A DNA stretch of 64,000 nucleotides from a virus. The first letter of the stretch is position 1; each line of letters starts with the position of its first letter. The notes beneath the pieces were generated by a model. That model worked only from the letters and a program-made list of their open reading frames with translations, did not search any database and had not been told where the DNA came from. Positions 39,086 through 47,338 of this stretch are shown here, piece after piece. Position numbers and translations under genes: made by a program. The stretch lies in the IMG/VR virus record IMGVR_UViG_3300035170_000083, positions 1 to 64,000 of that record; one strand, written 5' to 3'.

Positions 39086-39112
39086 TTGACACAAGTAGCG
39101 GAATGCTACAAA
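39086..39112 (+). promoter_or_regulatory. Candidate rightward early promoter
   Basis: TTGACA at 39086-39091 and TACAAA at 39107-39112 (15-nt spacer) lie ahead of the Cro-like gene. The operator GTAGCGGAATGCTAC occupies the spacer. Confidence 0.5.
39095..39109. promoter_or_regulatory. Repressor operator inside the rightward promoter
   Basis: GTAGCGGAATGCTAC, 5-bp palindromic arms with a 5-nt centre, one base different from O_L2. Confidence 0.75.
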
Positions 39113-39124
39113 GCTGACTTCAGA

Positions 39125-39427
39125 ATGCACCCTCTCGACCGTTACTTCGAAGCGACGGGTGTGGGCCCCGAGGACCTCATTGGGAGGATGAAAAAGCGCG
39201 GGCATCGACCGACTACGGTCGAGTACCTGCGCATGTTGCGTGGCGGATGGAGGCATCCGTCGCGCAAGCTGGCTCGCTCGATCTCGGCGACCACCGATGG
39301 TCAGGTCTCGGTGGCCGAATTGCTGGAATACGAGCGCCCGCCCAGCGAGGCCTCGCCGCGCAAAGCTTCGCGGCGCAAAGCTTCGCGCAAACGTCGTTCT
39401 GCGCAGGTCCGGAAAAAGGCCTCGTGA
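39125..39427 (+). CDS. Cro-like small DNA-binding protein
   Basis: 100 residues from ATG 39125. A short HTH-like core (TVEYLRMLRGGWRHPSRKLA) typical of small phage Cro-type proteins, then a very basic tail (RRKASRKRRSAQVRKKAS) encoded by a local repeat of GCGCAAAGCTTCGC. First gene of the rightward early operon, divergent from the repressor, with the promoter covered by an operator. A lytic-switch regulator is the likely role. Confidence 0.65.
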   Translation: MHPLDRYFEATGVGPEDLIGRMKKRGHRPTTVEYLRMLRGGWRHPSRKLARSISATTDGQVSVAELLEYERPPSEASPRKASRRKASRKRRSAQVRKKAS

Positions 39428-39521
39428 TGTACCCGCGCGCTCCATTCAGCGTCCCCGCGTCCCGCGGCGGCGCGTCTGCCATCCCCTCCACGCCAACCAC
39501 CTACGAAGGAATCTGACGTCC

Positions 39522-40076
39522 ATGTCGAATCGCATGAACGCAAAGCTGCGCCCGGAGGGGTTGTTAAGAGCAGGGCAAGACGGTAGCCCCGCTGTTAACC
39601 CGCAGGTCGATCTTCCAATCGGCGAGGTCGCGGCAGAGCGCGCAAAGCGGCGTGAGGCCGTGACTTATGAGCGGAACGCCGTCGTTGCTAAGTGGCTCGA
39701 TGCGGCGCTCGACAGCCACCCCAAGGCTGGGTCGGTGGCGGCCGAGTGCGGCATCTCGGAGGCGTATCTCTCGCAGATGCGCGGCGGGGAGCGAACGATC
39801 CCGGCGCATCTTTTGTTGTCGCTTCTGGACTGGACGCCTTCGGCGCAGGTGCTGCTGGCGAGCATGGCCACTCACAATGGCAAACTCACCGTGCAGCCGC
39901 TCCGCAAGGTCGATCCCGAGTTCGCGCGCAGGCGATACATCGAGCGCGCCCGCAAGGTGGCCATCATCCATGCGGCGCTACGGGCCGAAGTCGCCGCCGA
40001 CTGCGGCACGACCGAGGAAGAAATCGACTGGGCTATCGAGGATACAGCGGTGCGCCAGGCGGGAGGCGGTCGGTGA
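39522..40076 (+). CDS. HTH regulator, CII-like position
   Basis: 184 residues from ATG 39522. The central segment GSVAAECGISEAYLSQMRGG with IPAHLLLSLLD is an XRE-like helix-turn-helix. Flanking parts are helical. It is the second gene of the rightward operon, as CII is in lambdoids, but no homology to CII is claimed. GTGA overlap with the next gene. Confidence 0.6.
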   Translation: MSNRMNAKLRPEGLLRAGQDGSPAVNPQVDLPIGEVAAERAKRREAVTYERNAVVAKWLDAALDSHPKAGSVAAECGISEAYLSQMRGGERTIPAHLLLSLLDWTPSAQVLLASMATHNGKLTVQPLRKVDPEFARRRYIERARKVAIIHAALRAEVAADCGTTEEEIDWAIEDTAVRQAGGGR

Positions 40077-40726
40077 ATCCCGTCGTCTACTTCATCCAGT
40101 CGGGAGATGGGCACATCAAGATCGGCTTCTCCCGCAACGTGGCTTCGCGGATGCAGGCGCTGCAGGTCAGTCACCCGACGCCGCTGACGCTCATCGGGGC
40201 CTGCCCTGGGTCGTTCGAGCTCGAGGGGCTGCTGCACTCGCATTTTGCTCCTCTTCGGGAAGAGGGCGAGTGGTTCAAGTCTCATCCAGCGCTGCTTGAG
40301 ATGATGACTCGGCTTCGGCGCGACCCTGGTTATCTGTTTCGACTCGCGAACGCGCTGAAGAAGGCGAGCGAGGCAGCCGACATCATCTTCGGCGAGCATT
40401 ACGACGAATGCCTTTGGAACGTCGCCAAGCGTTCAATCGAAATGTTCGGGGGCGCCGACCGAATCGAGGCCGAACTCGGAATACCTCGTCACCGCGCGCT
40501 CGACATTGAGCATCTTCCGCTACGCATCCTTGTCGGCATCTGCCGACGCGATCCGCAGGCGGCGAGGTTCTTCGCAACGGCGCTCGCGCTGCTCGAGAAC
40601 GCCCGCGAGCAGCTGCGGTCGATAGCACTCGCCGAGACCGCGCGCTTTCGCCGCCAGCTCGAGCTCGATTACCAGCTCGGGCCTGGCCAGTTGGACTCCG
40701 AGTTCGAAATCCGAAAGGTGCTGTAG
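40073..40726 (+). CDS. GIY-YIG-like (T5orf172/MUG113) protein
   Basis: 217 residues from GTG 40073 with GGGAGG upstream. VYFIQSGDGHIKIGFSRNVA, RMQALQVSHPTPLTLIG and LLHSHFAPLREEGEWFK are the T5orf172/MUG113 version of the GIY-YIG nuclease fold. The C-terminal helical part has no known motif. A related remnant lies at 48430-48534. Role as endonuclease or DNA-binding protein is inferred. Confidence 0.8.
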   Translation: MNPVVYFIQSGDGHIKIGFSRNVASRMQALQVSHPTPLTLIGACPGSFELEGLLHSHFAPLREEGEWFKSHPALLEMMTRLRRDPGYLFRLANALKKASEAADIIFGEHYDECLWNVAKRSIEMFGGADRIEAELGIPRHRALDIEHLPLRILVGICRRDPQAARFFATALALLENAREQLRSIALAETARFRRQLELDYQLGPGQLDSEFEIRKVL

Positions 40727-40776
40727 CAGGTCCGCGCCGGGCTGGCCGGCGCTTGCACGGAAGCACGGAGGTCGAC

Positions 40777-41178
40777 GTGAGCGTTCACAGGGGAACGTCG
40801 AATAGCAACGTGCGCGGGAACGTCTTCGACCGCCGGCGGTTGCGGGCCTGGATGATCGAAGAGTTCGGCATCCCGCGGAAGAAGGACGGAAAGAAGACGC
40901 GGATTCGGTGCAGCCACTGCCCGCGGGTCATGCGCGCGGCGGCCGAGTGGCGCTGGATTGCAGGCCGCGACGGCATGAAAGTCCGCGCTCGCGTCCACTC
41001 GTGGGAGATCGACCGCATCCCGGTCTGCGGCCACGACGGCGGCCGCTACTTGCGCACGAATGTCGCCCCCGCGTGCCGGGACTGCAACCAGGCCCGTTGC
41101 ACGGTGACGAAGAAGTGCCGCGCTGGCGCCCCGACGAACAAGTGGAAGGCGCGCAAGACAGCGCGCCACGCCGCGTAG
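40777..41178 (+). CDS. HNH endonuclease
   Basis: 133 residues from GTG 40777 with GGAGG 7 nt before. CSHCPRVM, then HSWEIDRIPVCGHDGG, RYLRTNVAPACRDCNQAR matches an HNH domain (Asp-Arg-Ile-Pro, an Asn, and a CxxCN end) with two zinc-binding CxxC pairs. It stands before the ParB-like gene; possibly a free-standing homing-type nuclease. Confidence 0.75.
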   Translation: MSVHRGTSNSNVRGNVFDRRRLRAWMIEEFGIPRKKDGKKTRIRCSHCPRVMRAAAEWRWIAGRDGMKVRARVHSWEIDRIPVCGHDGGRYLRTNVAPACRDCNQARCTVTKKCRAGAPTNKWKARKTARHAA

Positions 41179-41195
41179 GCGGCGAGAGGAGATTC

Positions 41196-42080
41196 ATGGG
41201 TAAGCACTTTCGACCGGAGGGGTTCCTTGCGCGCGGCGGTGACGTGCCGCTCGTGCGCCCGCACGACGTCCTCATCGTGGGCTTCGACGTCGCCGAGAGC
41301 GATGAACTCTGGTACGCGCGCTGCCCGCGCGCCGCCGAGATGCCCGACACCGACTTCGTGCAGTCGATCCGCGGTCCCAACAAGGTCGAGCAGCCGGTCG
41401 CGGTCTTCCGCGATGGCGAGCGCATCCTGGCCCTCGCCGGGCGGCGCCGCATCAAGGCTGCGCGCCTGGTGTGGGACGAGCAGGACGCGGCTCGCGTGCC
41501 AGAGGAAGAGCGCGTCGAGCTGCGCTACATCCTCCACGCCGGTACCCCCGAAGAGCTGTACGCCATCAACGTCCGGGAGAACAACGCCCGGAAGGACCTG
41601 ACGCCGATGCAGCGCGCGGATGGCTGGCGCGCGGTGTCCGACCGGCTCGGCGTGGCCCGGGTCGCGGCGCTCAACGGGGTGAGCGAGAAGACGGTGCGCG
41701 ACGCGCTGGCCATCTTCGAGTGCGCACCGAAGGTCCAACGCGCCTTCGAGGACGGCAAGCTCGCCGCCGCCCTGGCGCCGAAGTTCGCCGGCCTCCCTCG
41801 GACCGAGCAGGCCGCGTTGTTTGACGAGATGGTGGCGAAGGGAGCCACAAAGGGGAGGGCGGCGAAGAAGGCCATCGAGGAGAAGAAGAAGGGCAACGAG
41901 GTCCAGGCGCCGCGCCGCATGCGTCCGCGCGCCGTGGTCGAGCGCCTGCGTGAAGCGCTGATGTCGAACCGGGACGCCACCTGCATCCTCGACTTCGTCC
42001 TGGGCGAGGACATGGTGGAGCACATCCCGTCGCTCCACGCGGCCGCCCAGAAGGCGCTCGGCCAGGAGACTCAGTCGTGA
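41196..42080 (+). CDS. ParB-like protein (Spo0J/RepB family)
   Basis: 294 residues with GAGGAG upstream. A ParB N-terminal domain (QPVAVFRDGERILALAGRRR, then INVRENNARKDLTPMQRA) is followed by a helix-turn-helix (RVAALNGVSEKTVRDALAIF). The C-terminus is basic. There is no ParA gene nearby, so it probably does not run plasmid-type partition; phage ParB-like proteins often act in transcription or as nucleases. Confidence 0.8.
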   Translation: MGKHFRPEGFLARGGDVPLVRPHDVLIVGFDVAESDELWYARCPRAAEMPDTDFVQSIRGPNKVEQPVAVFRDGERILALAGRRRIKAARLVWDEQDAARVPEEERVELRYILHAGTPEELYAINVRENNARKDLTPMQRADGWRAVSDRLGVARVAALNGVSEKTVRDALAIFECAPKVQRAFEDGKLAAALAPKFAGLPRTEQAALFDEMVAKGATKGRAAKKAIEEKKKGNEVQAPRRMRPRAVVERLREALMSNRDATCILDFVLGEDMVEHIPSLHAAAQKALGQETQS

Positions 42081-42346
42081 AGGCCGCCGCCGCACGAAGG
42101 AAGCGCCGCGGCCGTGCGGCGGCAGCCAAGCACCAAGGGAAGTCCCGCTTCAGGTCTGAAGACTTCCTGAAGCGGTGGCTCGTTGAATTGAAGCGGTTCG
42201 GCGAGCCACATGCTGTTGCCATCGTGGCTTTCGTGTTGGGGGACGACGCCGCGATCAAGCCCTACCCGTTCCTCTGCTGGGCCGCGAAAGACGCCGCGGG
42301 CATGAGCGTGGGCAACACGGACCTGCTCGAGGACGACTCGCGATGA
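42077..42346 (+). CDS. Small basic protein
   Basis: 89 residues from GTG 42077 (GTGA overlap). The first 25 residues are Lys/Arg/Ala-rich (AAAARRKRRGRAAAA), then a compact region with a hydrophobic helix (HAVAIVAFVLGDD). No family recognised. Confidence 0.55.
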   Translation: MKAAAARRKRRGRAAAAKHQGKSRFRSEDFLKRWLVELKRFGEPHAVAIVAFVLGDDAAIKPYPFLCWAAKDAAGMSVGNTDLLEDDSR

Positions 42347-42570
42347 GCGATGCCGAGCAGAAGGTCCTCGACGAGGCCGTGGCCGCGATGAAGGCGGCGG
42401 CGGACCATGCGATGGCCTGCGCGCTCCATCTGCAGTCGGTCGCCATGAACCCGTGGGGTGGCGACGTGGTGCACCAGGCCGAGCGACTGCAGGGCTCGGT
42501 CAGGTGGTTCCGCAGCACCGAAGAGAAGCGGCTCGCCGACTTGGCGGAGCTCGCGAAGGAGGGACGCTGA
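42343..42570 (+). CDS. Small helical protein
   Basis: 75 residues, ATGA overlap with the upstream gene. An Ala-rich helix (AVAAMKAAADHAMACALHL) and an Arg/Glu tail. Unknown function. Confidence 0.55.
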   Translation: MSDAEQKVLDEAVAAMKAAADHAMACALHLQSVAMNPWGGDVVHQAERLQGSVRWFRSTEEKRLADLAELAKEGR

Positions 42571-42776
42571 TGCCTGGTACGATTCACGACGTCGAGACCT
42601 TCACGGGGACCTGCCTCGATTGCGGGAAGCCCATCGCCGCCGGCAGGCGCTGCGCTCCGTGCGGCGTCAAGCGGCTTGAGACCCCGCCGGATTTCAAGTG
42701 GCGCGACGACCATGGCCCGGCGTGCTGCTGCATGTCGTGCGTCCTCGAGCGCGCGAAGGTCCGCAATGGCGGGTAG
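42570..42776 (+). CDS. Small Cys-rich zinc-binding protein
   Basis: 68 residues from ATG 42570 (TGATG overlap). CLDCGKPIAAGRRCAPCG is a clear four-Cys knuckle (TraR/DksA-type); CCCMSC follows near the C-terminus. No helical hairpin as in DksA. Function unknown. Confidence 0.6.
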   Translation: MPGTIHDVETFTGTCLDCGKPIAAGRRCAPCGVKRLETPPDFKWRDDHGPACCCMSCVLERAKVRNGG

Positions 42777-43146
42777 CCCCATCATGAAGGACGGCGAGCT
42801 GCTGTCGTCCGTTTACACCGAGTGGGTCCGCTCGCAGCCTTGCTCGAGCTGCAGCAGGGCGGGGCGGAGCGAGCAGAACCATGCGCCGACGCGCGGCGCG
42901 AACGGCTGCATCAACGACCTACGCTCGCACCCGGCGTGCCGGCGCTGCCACATCCGTTGCACCGGCGGGACCCTGTTCGAGGGCGGGAAGAGGCTGGGGC
43001 CGATCTCGCTCGACCAGCAAGAGCACTGGGTGCGCGAGACGTTCTTCGGCTTCCTGGGCCGCGCGCCGTGGAGAGATGTCGAGCGCGTGCTCGCCGACGT
43101 CCGCGTGTGGCGCGAAAACCGCGTCTACGTGGAAATTCCGTCGTGA
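42766..43146 (+). CDS. HNH-like (Ref/DUF968-type) nuclease
   Basis: 126 residues from ATG 42766; 42784 is an alternative. CSSCSRAGRSEQNHAPTRG, then SHPACRRCHIRCTGGTLFEG shows the His and CxxCH arrangement of the Ref/DUF968 HNH family of phage recombination nucleases. It overlaps the previous gene by 11 nt. Likely acts on recombination or replication intermediates. Confidence 0.6.
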   Translation: MAGSPIMKDGELLSSVYTEWVRSQPCSSCSRAGRSEQNHAPTRGANGCINDLRSHPACRRCHIRCTGGTLFEGGKRLGPISLDQQEHWVRETFFGFLGRAPWRDVERVLADVRVWRENRVYVEIPS

Positions 43147-43159
43147 AAGCGGCGCGCCG

Positions 43160-43567
43160 ATGAAGACGGGCCTCAGCATCACGGCGTGGTCTCCCATTGA
43201 GGGGAACGACTTCGACCGCGCCGGCCGCTTCATGCCGAAGGTCACGCGCGTGCGCATCGAGGCCATCCTGGTGGACGAAAAGAGCGCCGACGCGACCCTG
43301 TCATGGCAGCCGCCGCACCCGTTCATCCCGGCCGGGGTCGGCCAACGCGAGAACCGCCACGACCCGCACGCCGCACGTCTCGTCAGCGCGCGCGACGCGC
43401 AGATGAAGGCCGAGCGCGAGCGCGACCTGGCCGTGGCCGAGCGCGACGAACAGCGCCGGCTCAACGACCAACTCCGTGCGCTCCTGGTCGTCACCAAAGG
43501 GCTCCCCGAGCGGTCGAAGGCCTTCCCCGCGGCAACCACCCGTTTCAGCTGGCTCGAGGTCGATTGA
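43160..43567 (+). CDS. Phage protein of unknown function
   Basis: 135 residues from ATG 43160. A beta-rich N-terminal domain (FMPKVTRVRIEAILVDEKSA) leads to a coiled-coil C-terminal half (ERERDLAVAERDEQRRLNDQ). TGATG overlap with the replication gene. Confidence 0.55.
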   Translation: MKTGLSITAWSPIEGNDFDRAGRFMPKVTRVRIEAILVDEKSADATLSWQPPHPFIPAGVGQRENRHDPHAARLVSARDAQMKAERERDLAVAERDEQRRLNDQLRALLVVTKGLPERSKAFPAATTRFSWLEVD

Positions 43568-44508
43568 TGGCCCGCCACCGCAAGATCGACGTGCGCATGC
43601 GCTCGGACGAGAAGTTCCGCGCGCTCTCCGCACCGCCGCCGAACGGCCAGGACTGCTGGATCTACCTCCTGACCAACCGCTACACGACCAGCGTCCCCGG
43701 CGTGTACGCCGCCTTCGAAGAGACTTTGGCGAGGGACCTCGGATGGCCCCTCGAAGGGTTCCGCAAAGCCTTCGCCGAAGTCTCGTCGAAGGGTATGGCG
43801 AAAGCAGACTGGGGGGTCGGCCTGGTCTTCATTCCGAAGGCTTTCCAGTACAACCCGCCGGAGAACCCGAACGTCGTCAAAAGCTGGCGCTCGCACTGGG
43901 ACGAGTTGCCCGAGTGCCCGCTGAAAACAGAAGCAAATTCGCATCTAAAAGCCTCTGTCGAAGGCATGGGGAAAGGCTTTCGCGAAGCTTTCGCGAAGGT
44001 TATGCCAAAACAGGAGCAGGAACAGGAGCAGGAGCAGGAACCTTTCGAGAGAGAGGACGCGCGCGGGGGCGAAGCCCTGGATGGGCAAGAGGAACGCGAG
44101 GTCCTGCCCCTGCAGCTGCTGCCGCGTGTGACCGGGAATCAGCTGCTCAAGGCCTGGCACGACGCCGGCTTCGTCGGCCTCCCGAAGTTCGCCGAGCTGG
44201 AGCTGGCGTTGAACGCCCTGCCCGAGGCGCATCGGCCGCCGGGGGCTCTGGCCGGGGCCTTCTGTGCGGCGGCGGCGAAGTACGCGGCGGCTTACCTCGA
44301 GCACAAGCACGCCAAGATTCCGGCGACGCCTGAGACCTTCGCGTCGGGCAAGCACTTCGGGAACATCGTCGAGGTCATGCTGGGGCGCTTCGACGTGGCG
44401 AAGCTCGCGGGCGATCGCGCTCCTCCTCGCCCGGCTGACGGCCGGCGCGGCGGTCAAATCCCCGTCGTCACCGACGTGGGACGCAACTGGAAGGGGGGCG
44501 CCAAGTGA
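43567..44508 (+). CDS. Replication initiator (O-like, phage replisome organiser)
   Basis: 313 residues. An N-terminal winged-helix-type domain (about 1-110; MRSDEKFRALSAPPPNGQDC, TSVPGVYAAFEETLARDLGW) as in phage replisome organisers, a Gln-Glu repeat linker (QEQEQEQEQE) near 150, and a C-terminal helical domain. The following gene is a DnaC-like loader, the O-P order of lambda. A likely origin lies within the gene. Confidence 0.75.
   Translation: MARHRKIDVRMRSDEKFRALSAPPPNGQDCWIYLLTNRYTTSVPGVYAAFEETLARDLGWPLEGFRKAFAEVSSKGMAKADWGVGLVFIPKAFQYNPPENPNVVKSWRSHWDELPECPLKTEANSHLKASVEGMGKGFREAFAKVMPKQEQEQEQEQEPFEREDARGGEALDGQEEREVLPLQLLPRVTGNQLLKAWHDAGFVGLPKFAELELALNALPEAHRPPGALAGAFCAAAAKYAAAYLEHKHAKIPATPETFASGKHFGNIVEVMLGRFDVAKLAGDRAPPRPADGRRGGQIPVVTDVGRNWKGGAK
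43921..43998. other. Candidate replication origin inside the initiator gene
   Basis: An AT-rich run (43921-43952, unusual in this GC-rich genome) is followed by two tandem CTTTCGCGAAG palindromes at 43977-43987 and 43988-43998 and then by CAGGAGCAGGAA-type repeats to about 44040. Lambda has its origin inside O with iterons and an AT-rich stretch. By analogy only. Confidence 0.4.
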
Positions 44509-45527
44509 CCGACGGCGACTTCCCGCTCCCGCCGCGGACGCCCGAGCAGATCGCCGCCGACCGCGCGCGACTCGAGCGCGAGACCGCCGCCGAGCGCCAG
44601 CGCTGGGAGGCGCGGGGCGGGTTGCCAATCGTGCTCAGCCGCAAGCGCGAGCAGGGCGACCTCGACCAGGCGCTGCAGGGCATCATGGCCAAGGCCGAGG
44701 ACCAGGAGAACCGGCGCCGCGCGCTGCCGTGCTACGAGCCGAGCGAGCAGGGCGACGACGACCGCGCCGTGGACGCCTGCGAGGCGGCCCGCGCCTTCGA
44801 GGGATGCGAGTGGGCGAAAACCTTCACGGCCTGCCCACGGCTGCGCGCCCCGGACGTCTACGCGGAGACGGTGAAGCGCCTGAGCGACGGCAAGGTGCTC
44901 GACGACTTCAGCGACCGCATCCTGGAAGCCGCGCGCCGGGTCGACCGCCGGCCGCTGCTCGAGCTCGACTCGCTGCGCCTGGTGCGCGGGGTCCTACCGG
45001 ACGCGAACGGCCGCCGCCGGCGCTGCCGCGTCGACTTCAAGGACGCCGGCGAGGCGATGCCCGACGGGACCTACCACGCCAACCACGCCTTCCTGACGGG
45101 GTCGGAGCGCATCGTGGCGCTCATCGGCAACCAGGGGCGCGGCAAGAGCCTGGCGACCGCCTACGCGATCGCGCGCATCGGCGGGTATTACACGACGGCG
45201 CCGCAGTGGACGCGCCGCAACGGCGTCGATTACGAGCTGGCGCAGGCGGCGGCCGTGCTGGTGGTGGACCAGTTCGGCCGCGAGGACTGGGGCAACGGCG
45301 ACTGGATGCGGTCGCAGTTCGAGGACGTCATCGACCACCGCTACCAGCGACGCCGGCTGACCTTCCTGGTGGCGAACCTCGACCGCGCCACGCTCGACCG
45401 GCACGTGGTCGCCGACTTCAACGCGTCGAGCATGGGCGACCGCCTGAAGGGCGAAGCGGTCGTCGTCGAGTTCGCCGGGGAGAGCATTCGCCAACAGCTG
45501 CGCCTCAAGGCGCTGGAGGGAGCATGA
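44505..45527 (+). CDS. Helicase loader, DnaC-like AAA+ ATPase
   Basis: 340 residues from GTG 44505 (GTGA overlap). Walker A GNQGRGKS (208-215), Walker B AAVLVVDQFG (250-258), then RRRLTFLVANLDR as a sensor segment and an Arg-rich region. The Walker B acidic residue pair is Asp-Gln instead of Asp-Asp or Asp-Glu. N-terminal 190 residues (with three Cys) bind the helicase or initiator in related proteins. It loads host DnaB at the origin. Confidence 0.8.
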   Translation: MTDGDFPLPPRTPEQIAADRARLERETAAERQRWEARGGLPIVLSRKREQGDLDQALQGIMAKAEDQENRRRALPCYEPSEQGDDDRAVDACEAARAFEGCEWAKTFTACPRLRAPDVYAETVKRLSDGKVLDDFSDRILEAARRVDRRPLLELDSLRLVRGVLPDANGRRRRCRVDFKDAGEAMPDGTYHANHAFLTGSERIVALIGNQGRGKSLATAYAIARIGGYYTTAPQWTRRNGVDYELAQAAAVLVVDQFGREDWGNGDWMRSQFEDVIDHRYQRRRLTFLVANLDRATLDRHVVADFNASSMGDRLKGEAVVVEFAGESIRQQLRLKALEGA

Positions 45528-45799
45528 GCCAGAGGAATCCGATTCTGTTCGCTGAACTGAAAGCCCGCCTCGACCAGATGACGCCAGAGCAGCTGGCCAT
45601 GCCGGTCTACTGGGTCGGCGAGGACCGGGGCGCGCCCATCGTCGGGCTCGAGATGCTCAACGAGGATCATATCAATCCGAGCGGCGACGGGATGGAGCCT
45701 TTGAGCGCCTACGCCGACGACGAGGACTTCGAAGCGATAAAGGCAGAGCAACCGGTCGTCGCGCGCAAGGGCCAGTTGTTGTTGCTGGTCGACGGTTGA
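45524..45799 (+). CDS. Small acidic phage protein
   Basis: 91 residues from ATG 45524 (ATGA overlap). A helix (LFAELKARLDQMTPEQLAMP) then an acidic beta segment (VYWVGEDRGAPIVGLEMLN). The layout resembles small phage proteins of unknown role that follow replication genes. Confidence 0.6.
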   Translation: MSQRNPILFAELKARLDQMTPEQLAMPVYWVGEDRGAPIVGLEMLNEDHINPSGDGMEPLSAYADDEDFEAIKAEQPVVARKGQLLLLVDG

Positions 45800-45804
45800 A
45801 ACGG

Positions 45805-46044
45805 ATGAGGCCCATCAAGAAAATCGGCGAGCGCAAGATCGACCAGCGCCACCTGGATGCCGCGCGGGAGCTGGAGTGGTTCGCCAAGCAGAATCGTTCG
45901 TGGGCGCAGTCGTGGCGCAAGGCTTCGAAGAAGGCGAACGACTACGAGCATGGTCGCAGCGTCGCCTATGCGTTGGTCGCGGGGACCTTGGCGCGACGCG
46001 CGCGCGTCATCCGCAACGCGGCCCGCGCCCGAGGGAGCCGGTGA
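45805..46044 (+). CDS. Small basic protein
   Basis: 79 residues from ATG 45805 (TTG 45796 in the overlap is an alternative). Lys/Arg-rich with helices (WAQSWRKASKKANDYEHGRS). Possibly nucleic-acid binding. Confidence 0.5.
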   Translation: MRPIKKIGERKIDQRHLDAARELEWFAKQNRSWAQSWRKASKKANDYEHGRSVAYALVAGTLARRARVIRNAARARGSR

Positions 46045-46211
46045 CGGTCCTCGGGATCGCGCGACGCATCGCCTATCCGATGCAGGACGGCCGGCGCGTC
46101 GCCAGAGCGGTGGTGTCCGGCCTGGTCGCCTGCGCCATCTTCGGGCCGGCCGTGCTCGCGCTCGATGCCGCCCAGAGCATCGCCGAGTGGCTGGAGGCGC
46201 GCCGTGGGTAA
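46041..46211 (+). CDS. Small membrane protein
   Basis: 56 residues from GTG 46041 (GTGA overlap). A hydrophobic stretch (AVVSGLVACAIFGPAVLAL) forms one membrane span. Overlaps the next gene by 8 nt. Confidence 0.5.
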   Translation: MTVLGIARRIAYPMQDGRRVARAVVSGLVACAIFGPAVLALDAAQSIAEWLEARRG

Positions 46212-46380
46212 GTTCGTCATCGGCGCACTCGCGGCGCTCTGCGTGCCAGGGGGGCTCATCGGTGGAGCCGCGGTCGTCGCTGCCCAGTGGTGGCTGGGGC
46301 GTGGCGACAACCGCGTGGTCATCGTCCCGCGCACGCGCACGATGGCGACCCCTCGCGTGATGCTGACGGTGATGCGGTGA
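46204..46380 (+). CDS. Small membrane protein
   Basis: 58 residues from GTG 46204. A Gly/Ala-rich span (FVIGALAALCVPGGLIGGAA) followed by a basic tail (VVIVPRTRTMATPRV). With the preceding gene it makes a pair of tiny membrane proteins. Confidence 0.5.
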   Translation: MGKFVIGALAALCVPGGLIGGAAVVAAQWWLGRGDNRVVIVPRTRTMATPRVMLTVMR

Positions 46381-46523
46381 CGAAGAAGCGCCGCATCGTC
46401 CCTTGCTTCAACAAGGAGGGCCGCGTCGACGGCTACGTGGTCCATCCCGACGACCGCGATGTGCGCGAGGTGTCGCAGCCTCGGGCCAAGTTCACCGCCA
46501 AGAAGAGGAGCAATAAGCGATGA
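46377..46523 (+). CDS. Small basic protein
   Basis: 48 residues from GTG 46377 (GTGA overlap). Charged start and Lys-rich end (KFTAKKRSNKR), with a beta hairpin (EGRVDGYVVHPDDRDV). Unknown. Confidence 0.45.
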   Translation: MTKKRRIVPCFNKEGRVDGYVVHPDDRDVREVSQPRAKFTAKKRSNKR

Positions 46524-47338
46524 GCGACGACGAGACCGAGAGCGACGAGGCCGAGCAGACGTCGGACGAGATCTGGGGCGACCGCGCGCAGTCGGTCGTC
46601 CTCGCCGTCAAGAACAACGGCCGCCCGATGAGAATGGCGTCGTTGAACGTCTTCGCGCAGCGCAAGGGATGGGAGCCCCAGACGCTGCGCGGTGCCCTGC
46701 TGCACTGCGAGAATCGCAAGCTGCTCGTGAAGTTCAAGAGCATTACCGGGGAGCCGGCCTACAAGCTGCCGACGATGTCGGAGAGCGAGGGCGTCACGGA
46801 AGCGCTCGACCAGGTCGGCCGTGCGGTGGGAGGCGTGCGCCACCATGTCCGTGTCCTGCTCAACGTCGGTGAGCCAGCCGCGGCGCTGGCCGCCGCAGCC
46901 AAGGAGAAGACCGTGGAGAAGAAGGACTGGGTGTCGTTCACCCTCGCTGCTCAGATGCTGGGCTTGTCGAAGCCGATGATTTCGTTGCTGGTGAAGTCGG
47001 GCAAGCTCGAGCGGCGTGGGGAGGGCGCCGATTCCGAGGTCTCGCGCGCCTCGGTCATCAAGGTCCGCGCCGAGCGTTCCGCGAAGGCGAAGGCGAAGGC
47101 CGAGGCGAAGCCCAAGGCGGCAAAGCAGAAGGCCAAGGCGAAGCCGCGCGCCGCACGCGCCGCGCAGGCCGTGCCGCCGGCGCAATCTGCCGCCGAGGTC
47201 GCCGCTCCGAGCCCCGACATGGCCACGGCCGTCTCTCACGTGCGCGAAGTCGTGGGCGCGTTCGCAACGTGCGTCCAGATCGGGGCCATGACGCTGCAAC
47301 AGGCCTGGGACCAGCTCGTGGCCTGGTCGGCGCGATGA
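46520..47338 (+). CDS. DNA-binding protein with winged-helix segments and Lys/Ala tail
   Basis: 272 residues. An acidic N-terminus, a winged-helix-like region (about 25-80; GRPMRMASLNVFAQRKGWEP), an excisionase-type HTH (about 140-165; WVSFTLAAQMLGLSKPMISL), then a histone-H1-like Ala/Lys tract (KAKAKAEAKPKAAKQKAKAK). Likely a nucleoid-type or regulatory protein. No homologue recognised. Confidence 0.6.
   Translation: MSDDETESDEAEQTSDEIWGDRAQSVVLAVKNNGRPMRMASLNVFAQRKGWEPQTLRGALLHCENRKLLVKFKSITGEPAYKLPTMSESEGVTEALDQVGRAVGGVRHHVRVLLNVGEPAAALAAAAKEKTVEKKDWVSFTLAAQMLGLSKPMISLLVKSGKLERRGEGADSEVSRASVIKVRAERSAKAKAKAEAKPKAAKQKAKAKPRAARAAQAVPPAQSAAEVAAPSPDMATAVSHVREVVGAFATCVQIGAMTLQQAWDQLVAWSAR

Noticed and set aside
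39240-39521. Upstream extension of the HTH gene at 39522
   Set aside because: The extension lies over the Cro-like gene in another frame and is Arg/Pro-rich; ATG 39522 starts after that gene has ended.
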